NCBI GenBank assembly: GCA_946807835.1
Contig: OX327684.1
Location: forward strand, 18,872,501-18,936,500
Reading direction: 5' to 3'
DNA: 64,000 nt
Origin: Ailanthus altissimus
Taxonomy: Eukaryota > Streptophyta > Magnoliopsida > Sapindales > Simaroubaceae
Shown in pieces: positions 56,881 to 64,000 of the stretch. Numbering within the stretch: the stretch's first letter is position 1; each line of letters opens with the position of its first letter. Under the pieces are notes generated by a model that searched no databases, was not told the origin of the DNA, and saw only the letters and a program-made list of their open reading frames with translations. A program made the translations under genes and the position numbers.

Positions 56881-57355
56881 AATTAATAGTAAAACAATAT
56901 ATAAATTAGAAACCAAAATAAATAAATAAGAAATTATAAATTTTACTTGCAATATATCAAAAGCACCTTTATTATATGACAAATCATGTTGTGATAGTGG
57001 TACACGTGAACAAGCACTATGACCTTAGATCGACGCAGATATAGAAGCAAAAGACAATATAGATATTTTCACAACGTACTCATCAAACAAAGAAAATAGC
57101 TTATCTTTAACCCTATTTACCTTTACTGAATCTTACCCATAAAGTTTTTTGTAACAAATTTCACCTTGTACTTGAGGATCCAATACAATAGCTATTGCCA
57201 AAATTATGTAAAAGTCATGACAATACTTCTCAAATTTAGTCAACATTCTTTTTGCCATATTTCTCATATAATCATCATCACTTTGTAATAACTGATTAAA
57301 GTCAAGTTAGCCATAAACATCTTAGGAAAATGTAAATTTAAAGTGGGGTACTTTG

Positions 57356-59510
57356 TGTTGGAGCTGGTGCTCACGTGTCATTCCAATATTGTATGAATAT
57401 TAATTGTTAATATTTATACAATAAATATTTCGAATAAAAATTGTTAATATCATATTTATATAGTATAATACTTGTAACATTACAGACATTGTTTGATCTA
57501 AAAGAGTTCAGATCTGATCTAAAGAAGTTTAGATCAGAACTAATACTTAGAAAAGCTGAGAGTTATAAATGTTAAGAGTTATCCGATTATAAAAGTCAGC
57601 GAGGTCTAAAGAGTTAGAACCTTGTCTATAATGGGACAAAGACCTAAAAGTATACTTGTAATGATATAGTTTCAAAGAGTTGCAATAGGTGCTAAGAAAT
57701 AGTATTATGTAAGTATGTCTCAAACATAATATTCCTGATCTATGATCACCAATGCGGATCTATCAATGAATTCACTTTATATAGATTAGTGTATGTCTAT
57801 ATCTAACTGGTTTAGATGGTTGTTCTTAGCTGACCATGAGTTTAGAGCTTGTATAGGCATGCGGGTATCCAGTTAGGACTAGATACTGAACAGACTCATA
57901 AGGACCCCAATAGATATTCTATAAAGCCGTCAAATGAACGTCCTCTCGAGTTGAGTAGTATTCATGGTCCTTTAACCTGAGCGTCACGGTGGTCTTGTGA
58001 GTGATCCATCATGCTTTGGTTCCATATATGTCAGAGACCTTTCATGGTCTGACCGCTATGTGTCGCTGGATATAGTCCGATGCTTATGGAGTCCGGTGTA
58101 TGTAGATACTGGATCCGTCAACTTACGTAGGTAAGTTGTATATCTAATGCTCGTATTTCATGAAGTGTTGTGGCCACAAGCATAAACCCGAGAAAAGCAT
58201 TTTCCACAGGGTTAAACAATATAGCAAAAGTGTTGGCGTATATTGTTTATCGAGATACGAATCTGGAGATAAGATTATGGATGAGCAAATGGGAATTTGA
58301 TGGTGCTGATCTATATCCCCGCACATCTAAGGTATAAATGATGGAAGGATTATACGTATACGTTATGACCTCAACTTGTATGGTCTAACATGCTGATTTG
58401 TAATATTCGTAACGTGTCCGTAGGGCATCGATTATGGATTCATGGAATAGTTCCATTTGACAAATCAGGTATAGACATAGAGAGTCCTAATATGAAATGT
58501 ACTCTTTGAACACTTGGGCAGTTTACCGTATTAAATGGTTCAATATAATATAATTCAACAAATTACTAAGGTTAAGTTAACTAAAGTATATGGTTAAATG
58601 GTGGGATCCACTTTAGATTAACTTGGTAACCTAGTAAGGATATAAATGTAATTTCATATTATGATTATTTAATTGTTAAATAATTAAAATAAATATTTAT
58701 TTATTTAATTGTTAAATAATTTATTTAACTTAACTATGGTTAAAGGTTAACTATATGGTTAAGTTAAGTTAACTTTACTTAATGGTTAAATAAATGGTAA
58801 CCTAACCATGGTTAAATTTGTTAACTATGGTTAGAATATTTAAATATTTATTAACTTAAGGGTTAAGTTAAACTAACTTAACTAAAGTTAAATTAAATGC
58901 AAATGAAATTCAAATTAGTTTGAAATTTATGTATTAGTATATAAAGAGAAATGAAATTCAAAATTCAAAAGTTTTAAGTTTTTAGATTTGTAATTTTTTT
59001 GTGGCCATTTCAATTTGAGAAATTGAAATTCTTTATTTTGTGTTTTAAGTGTTAGAATAACAAAATAAATAAATAAATGGTTATTAAATATAATAACTAA
59101 AATATATTTGTTTTAATTGTTCAAGAGTTGAACAAAACATAAAACAAATTAATTAAATTTATTTTTATTCAAGAGTTGAATAAAAGGAAAAACAAATTTA
59201 ACTAAGTTAAAGAGTTAATCTTTGAATCAAGTTTAAGAGTTAAACTAAATGCTGAATTAACATACTGCTATTTTAGACAATCAAACCTACCCTTATTGAT
59301 TGCTAGGATTGATCAAAGTTTCATTTTATGGTGGACTTCAAGCAAATTAATCCAAAAGCTTCATGAGTTAAATTTCTCAATTTCGTTTTTCATTTGACAA
59401 ATATATATTACATGTGTTCATTGTATTATTTTTTAATCTTCCGCTGCACACATTTTTGTATGATGAACACATCCCACATGCAAGCACCCTAAAATAATCA
59501 ACACCCAACA
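57356..59510 (+). mobile_element. Family S solo LTR (2155 bp) with perfect 5-bp target duplication
   Basis: Starts TGTTGGAGCTGGTGCTCACG and ends ATCAACACCCAACA. It is flanked by CTTTG on both sides (57351-57355, 59511-59515). Ends are TG...CA with a TGTTGG/CCAACA-like inversion. Removing it and one CTTTG joins the hAT frame exactly (SGTK + YPTLN). It is noncoding, so a single LTR left after recombination is the simplest reading. It defines the ends of the family also seen at 23.3-26.3, 32.1-32.4 and 53.4-55.9 kb. Confidence 0.92.
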
Positions 59511-59787
59511 CTTTGTTCCAGAAAATGAGCAAGTAATATCATAAAAGACTCCCAAGAATTTATTTATTTTTTTTACTTTCTTCCACTCATTTTCATTGGG
59601 GAAAAACTTATAATTAGAGTCACTTAATTGTAAGTGACAAAAGGTATCCTTGAAGTAAAGCACAATTTCCTGTATAATGTAAGTTGAATTCCATCTTGTT
59701 GAAACATCTTGTTTCAATTCCTTCTTAAAATTGAGAGACACTTGTTTAACACATTCTAAAAAATTTTATTTCCTCACTTAGGATCCT

Positions 59788-61351
59788 TGTTTACGCTTAA
59801 AATATAATGCGGCTATTACAGTATAGATTGAGGTGTCGATCCCACAAGGAACCTTTTGGCAAAATAGGTTGGTGAAGTAAAATATTAAAGCAATAGCAAA
59901 TGAGAAAATTAATTAATTGGTTTAAGTGAATGAGATAGAATTTTCTATGAATTGAGAAAAATATCTTATGATGATTTAAGTAAGGCTTCGAGAATCACAA
60001 TTATGCTTTATAAATTTACTCTAAACTTTGATTCAATGTTTATAACATAATTGAAAGTTTCACATCCCAAACAATCAATCGAAAGATATGTAAAATACAG
60101 CACATTGATAACACGTGTATTTGATGTGACTAAACTTTTTGCAAACATTAACACAAATCATGTTCATTTATACAAGTTATCTAATATCGACAATATATCA
60201 TTTTGACAATATTGCAGTAAAAGATCAACTTGAATATCAAACATTTATTGTCTTTACATGTTATCCAAGATCGACAATATATCAATTGACAATATTGCAG
60301 TAAAAGATTAACATATAAAATAATGTAACCAATAACAATTATAATTCAACAAGAATCACATAAGAAAAGTATGACTGAAAATATATGAGACATAAGAATT
60401 ATAACCTCTGGATTATATAAAATAAAATAGATAAGAGTTTAAACAAAACCAAACTTACAAACATTTGTAGCTCTTGACAACCGAATCAAAGCATAGAAGT
60501 AGATTTATTACACATAAAAGTTTATCTCTTAGCCTTGCCAAGAACTCTAACCTAGATTATAATGCATGTTAATGGAAAAAAAATAAGAGAGAATTATCCA
60601 ATGTTGAAAACGTCCTAAGAGTGTCCTTATATAGGCAATGGATGGAAATATATTAAGTGTGACATCAATCTTCAATAATTTAAGCCAACAACTCATTCAC
60701 CCACTTGCAGCACCTTTTTGATAATGTAAATGACCGATGTAGTCTTTTTGGCCGACATAAAAGTTGTATAATTTTGTCTCTTCTTTCCATAGGCACTAGG
60801 TTCATACAAATTAGATGAGTATCCAATGAGATATGAGCAAAATTCCAAAGATACATCAGATTTTGACCAATAACTATTTTATCCACTTGCAATACAATTT
60901 GATCCATAATAACGACTGATTTGGACTTTACCATCAACATAAGAGTTATTGATAATTAAGTTAATATTTCACGGCTTCAAGAATTATACCAATTGGGTAT
61001 GTATTTTTTGAGATACGGTCCAAATACGTGAGTTGGGTCAAGCTGAGCCAAAGTTGTAGCCCGATTCTATTGTATCTCAATTGTTGGCCCATAACATGTT
61101 AGATTTGGCTCAACTGTTCTTCAAGTTTGTGTAATATTAAGTGATGTTACTCCAGGTTCAAGAATTTTTTCATTTCGATTTCTACATTGAGAGTTATATG
61201 CATTTTACCTAAACTTGTGCAAATAACATTCATTAATCACAATTTAAGAAGAACATTTTATTTCAAGCTAAAAATACAAGAAATGCTAAAATTAGTGACA
61301 TTAAATGGTGATTGAATCTCTTAATAGATATGCATTTTTATGTGTTCATCA
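59788..61351 (-). repeat. LOG-LTR copy B, 3' LTR (1564 bp)
   Basis: On the minus strand it runs TGATGAACACATAAAAATGC to AAGCGTAAACA, matching copy A 48717-50277 with more differences than the copy A LTR pair shows, so A and B are separate insertions. It is preceded on the minus strand by GTTGGTTGGGGGCTG, the same purine-rich tract. Confidence 0.87.
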
Positions 61352-62700
61352 CAGCCCCCAACCAACTTATTGCTAGTCTCTAGCACTTCAATCGTAAATA
61401 GAATATGTAAAACTACCTAAGTATTTCAAACAAAAAGTCAGTTCAAGATCATTATTGCTATTTTGATTTTTTTCAATTATAACTTCCAAATATTGTTTAT
61501 GTGTATGAACTAAGCCGTAACCATCTTACCACAAATCACAATAGATATAGTCTTGAGAATTTCTCCAAGTAATAGCCTCAACTCTATATCTTTACAGGTG
61601 TATGACTGTTTAAAAGGTTAGGATTTCTCTCATGGAGTTGGAAAACAGCTAAGCACTCAAGAAAAAGTCAATTTGAGGACAGACATACAAACTAACATTG
61701 ATCTAAAGATAGAAAAATCAGTCGTTTAGAAATCAATTATTCTTGACATATACCAGCTTTAGGCATTCAATTGTCTTATGAAAATAATACAAACATAACT
61801 TGGTGAGAAAATTGATTTACAAGATATTTTCCTTCTAAAATTGAATAAATACTTTATTAAACTGAATTGATTCTCTTTTTTCTTTTTTTTATTTTCTTTT
61901 TTTTGGTATTTTGCTTTCTTGTTTTTTTTTTTAAAGAAATCAATAAAGTTTTGTTTCTCACCAGAATATGTTATACACAAATGCAACTTATTCCTTAATT
62001 CAAATAATATCAATCTAAACAAAAATTAACCAAATCAAATGATCAATGAAGGTTCATAAATTATTTTCTCAACCTTTTCACTTACCCACAAACAATATGT
62101 GAGATTAGAAAAATATATATTTAAACATGAAAATTCTCTTGGCTATATAAATTGAATCATTCATCTTACCACAAGGCTTAGCATTGTGCTTAAAAGCATT
62201 TTTGAAGTCATTCTTTAGTAACTTAAATGAAAATAGTGACTCAACCTAAACAATTTTGAAATCATAACTAGGTAGAAAAGTAAATTTCTTTATACAAGAA
62301 TTACCAAGATTACAAGCAATAAACAATAATGCATGAAAGATAAAACAAAATAACAAGTTAGTTAAAATGCGTTTCAAAAGTTAGAAATAAAACTCCTTAC
62401 TCTACCATTCTAATTTGACTAGAATGAGTCTTAAGAGTTCAAGAATGAACTCTTTACTCTGTCATTTTAATCAAATGTCGGACCACAAATTTTTTTTTTT
62501 TGGAATGCAAAATACAACTTATGTCTACTATACTTCTCTAAACCAGATAAAACATTGTCATCAATGTTTAAATAGAAAGAGATAAAGTATAGGAGACAAT
62601 ACATGAAATGCCAGTTATTCAAAAACAAAAACCTTAGAGACACTTAAGCAAATATAAACTAAAATGATGATGCTGATAAATAAATAAAACAAAGAAAAAT

Positions 62701-63345
62701 TTACCAACGAAGCGTCAGATCCAATTTTTGCTTGTTAAGGCCCACTGACCAATCGATCCGAGTTATTGCTGGGTCAAGTTCGTAGGTAACTGCCTGTAAT
62801 TTGTCAATCAATTCATCCGCCTCGGTAGCAAAAACCAGGATCTATCGCGCCGAATGTGAAATAAAATTCTATTTCACAACTTGATCAATAAAACAAAGTA
62901 AGCAATCAAAATAGTTATTAACATTCAATAAACCTATGGATTTTCAATGGATATTCAGCTGGGTCCAAGAGGCAATTTGAAAATTTTCTTCCAATGTACC
63001 AAAACCACCTGGTAAAGCAATAAAAGCGTATGTATTGTAAATTCTAGCTATACGTTCATGTATGGATGAGACTCTTAATTCTTCCCTTATTATTTTTTCG
63101 GTCAGGTTTCCCACAGCTAAAGCTGTAGGAATAATATCTAAAACTTGACTTCCTCCTAAATGTGTAACTGTTGACACACACCCCATTAACCCAAGGCTAC
63201 CCCCTCCATAAATCAAATGAATTTTTCTTGCAGCTAATGTTTTTCCTAGATTGTTTGCTACTTCTACAAACACTTTATTTCCCCCATAACTATATCCAAA
63301 AAATACACATATATTTCGAAATTTTTGAATTGAGGTTTCCTCCAT
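62701..63345 (-). pseudogene. LONELY GUY-like phosphoribohydrolase, copy B
   Basis: Frame starts at ATG 63345 (MEETSIQKFRNICVFFGYSY) and keeps one frame to TAA 62703-62701 (214 codons), intronless. It holds HLIYGGGSLGLMGCVSTVTH, RVSSIHERIARI and an intact PGGFGTLEE signature, then ASWTQLNIH. The first stop (TGA for the CGA of copy A) comes right after NIH at about residue 137; two further stops lie near 62880-62840. The 5' two thirds, including both LOG signature motifs, would translate as a truncated protein. Known LOGs need the C-terminal part for the fold and dimer, so activity is unlikely. Confidence 0.87.
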
Positions 63346-63398
63346 ATCTACACTCGTCTTTATCTCAATATATGAAAATAAAAAAAAATAAGGTGCTG

Positions 63399-63406
63399 TA
63401 TTTATA
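63399..63406 (-). promoter_or_regulatory. TATA box upstream of LOG-like frame (copy B)
   Basis: TATAAATA on the minus strand, 53 bp before the ATG at 63345, in the same context (ACTCTATAAATACAGCACCT) as copy A. Confidence 0.55.
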
Positions 63407-63704
63407 GAGTACCAAATGATAACAATAATTGTGGTAACCCGACAGTTTGTCAAAAGAGGTTTAAAAATAAAACACAAAATTTTAAAGATAATGACCTAAA
63501 TGCATTATTTCACCAAAAGATTTAAATTTAAGACATCTATATGAGTAGCCCTACTATTCATACAATAAAGTTTGAAATTAAAACACATATATTTACAAAG
63601 TAGTTGTGATTGTGGCTCACATCTTCCTCTGGTTTTACGTCCAGTAATAGCTTAAAGGCCCTCTATGGACCAGGGATAGGCTTTCCATCCAATTTTCTTA
63701 TAAA

Positions 63705-64000
63705 TTAGCAAATAGGGTCTTTTAGAGTCAGATTCTCGAGACTATACCGTTGATGTTCATTTTTGAATTTATTCCATAAATCGAGAAGTCCACGTTGCAC
63801 GATCCCACATGGATGTGTCTCAAGAGTCAATAGGATATCATCCAAAGACTCCTTACTCAGTCCATCTCTAATGAACTGAATTTTGTCTTCTCGATTTCTA
63901 GATGCAAATCCTAAAGAACAACAACTCCGGTTACAATTTCATCAAGCACATTTATGACAGACTTGTAACCTCTTTGCTTGTCGCCTTTTGGCATAAGAGC
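63705..64000 (-). pseudogene. Unrecognised frame X in LOG-LTR copy B (partial)
   Basis: Minus-strand counterpart of 45946-46373. It reads SYAKRRQAKRLQVCHKCA, two stops (TGA TGA where copy A has CGA TGG), then NCNRSCCSLGFASRNREDKI, LLTLETHPCGIVQRGLLDLW and ENLTLKDPIC, with a stop at 63707-63705 where copy A has CAA. It shows that copy A lost one base near 46212. The start is outside the window. Confidence 0.5.

Larger units (their letters stand above)
56287..59787 (-). pseudogene. hAT-family transposase relic, split by a family S solo LTR
   Basis: Minus strand, high to low. 59787-59516 reads LECVKQVSLNFKKELKQDVS, TRWNSTYI and FYDITCSFSGTK. After the LTR, 57350-57000 continues YPTLNLHFPKMF, then (frame change) MAKRMLTKFEKYCHDF, LAIAIVLDPQ and DKLFSLFDEYV. 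The C-terminal hAT dimerisation region at ~56560-56287 has YLNEPRVDRS, YPNLTSMACDILTIFISTIA and KPDIVEALLCLRDWLF. These are motifs of RICESLEEPER/BED-type hAT transposases. Several stops and frameshifts. The N-terminal part with the BED finger is absent, either beyond the LOG-LTR copy B insertion or lost. Confidence 0.85.
59788..64000 (-). mobile_element. LOG-LTR element, copy B (partial, runs off the window)
   Basis: Reverse-oriented second copy, inserted in the hAT relic. Low end TGTTTACGCTTAAAATATAA is the reverse complement of the copy A end (GCGTAAACA). 3' LTR 59788-61351, noncoding internal 61352-62700, LOG-like frame 63345-62701, frame X from 63705 to the window end. The order and spacing match copy A, so the LOG-like frame and frame X moved as one unit. 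The left flank is ATCCT (59783-59787); the matching target duplication would be beyond 64000. Confidence 0.85.

Noticed and set aside
62944..63477. 177-residue protein-coding gene on the minus strand
   Set aside because: Only the part from ATG 63345 matches LOG. The upstream codons lie across the TATA box, and the frame stops two thirds of the way through the LOG domain.

Overview
The window is nuclear DNA of a flowering plant, almost certainly a eudicot. It has AT-rich intergenic DNA, intron-rich genes with short exons, a nuclear tRNA-Val, and plant retrotransposons nested in one another. The species cannot be told from the sequence.

The first 20 kb are genic. In order they hold a tRNA-Val(CAC), a six-exon YIP1/YIPF-family Golgi membrane protein gene (+), a 20-exon delta-1-pyrroline-5-carboxylate synthase gene (P5CS, +), and a three-exon MAM33/p32-type mitochondrial matrix protein gene (-) that converges on P5CS. 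All three protein genes were assembled exon by exon and close in frame (270, 714 and 254 residues). P5CS needs GC-AG splicing at three of its 19 introns. The 5.2 kb between the YIPF gene and P5CS has no gene but contains a foldback element.

From about 20 kb to the end I see no intact host gene. The order is: a decayed LINE (20-22.1 kb, -); two stacked inverted repeats (22.3-24.6 kb); a copy of a recurrent ~2.2 kb LTR called 'family S' here; LTR-like and tandem-repeat DNA (29-33 kb); and an 18.6 kb Ty3/gypsy element of Tat/Grande-like layout (33071-51674, pol on -). That element carries a separate gene on the opposite strand, with its own TATA box and at least two apparent spliceosomal introns. 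It has been invaded by a solo LTR (40844-42264) and by a 5.2 kb LTR element (45029-50277). Then come a second family S copy (53.4-55.9 kb) and a hAT transposase relic (56.3-59.8 kb) split by a family S solo LTR with a perfect 5-bp target duplication. A second copy of the 5.2 kb element type (59788 to the window end, -) closes the window.

The most unusual object is that 5.2 kb element type, called 'LOG-LTR' here. No gag or pol is visible between its LTRs. Instead it carries an intronless LONELY GUY-like (cytokinin-activating phosphoribohydrolase) reading frame behind a conserved TATA box, plus a second frame I do not recognise. Both copies are now pseudogenes, but their stop codons differ, so the LOG-like frame was probably intact when the copies separated. 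The likely history is capture of a processed host gene by a non-autonomous LTR retroelement.
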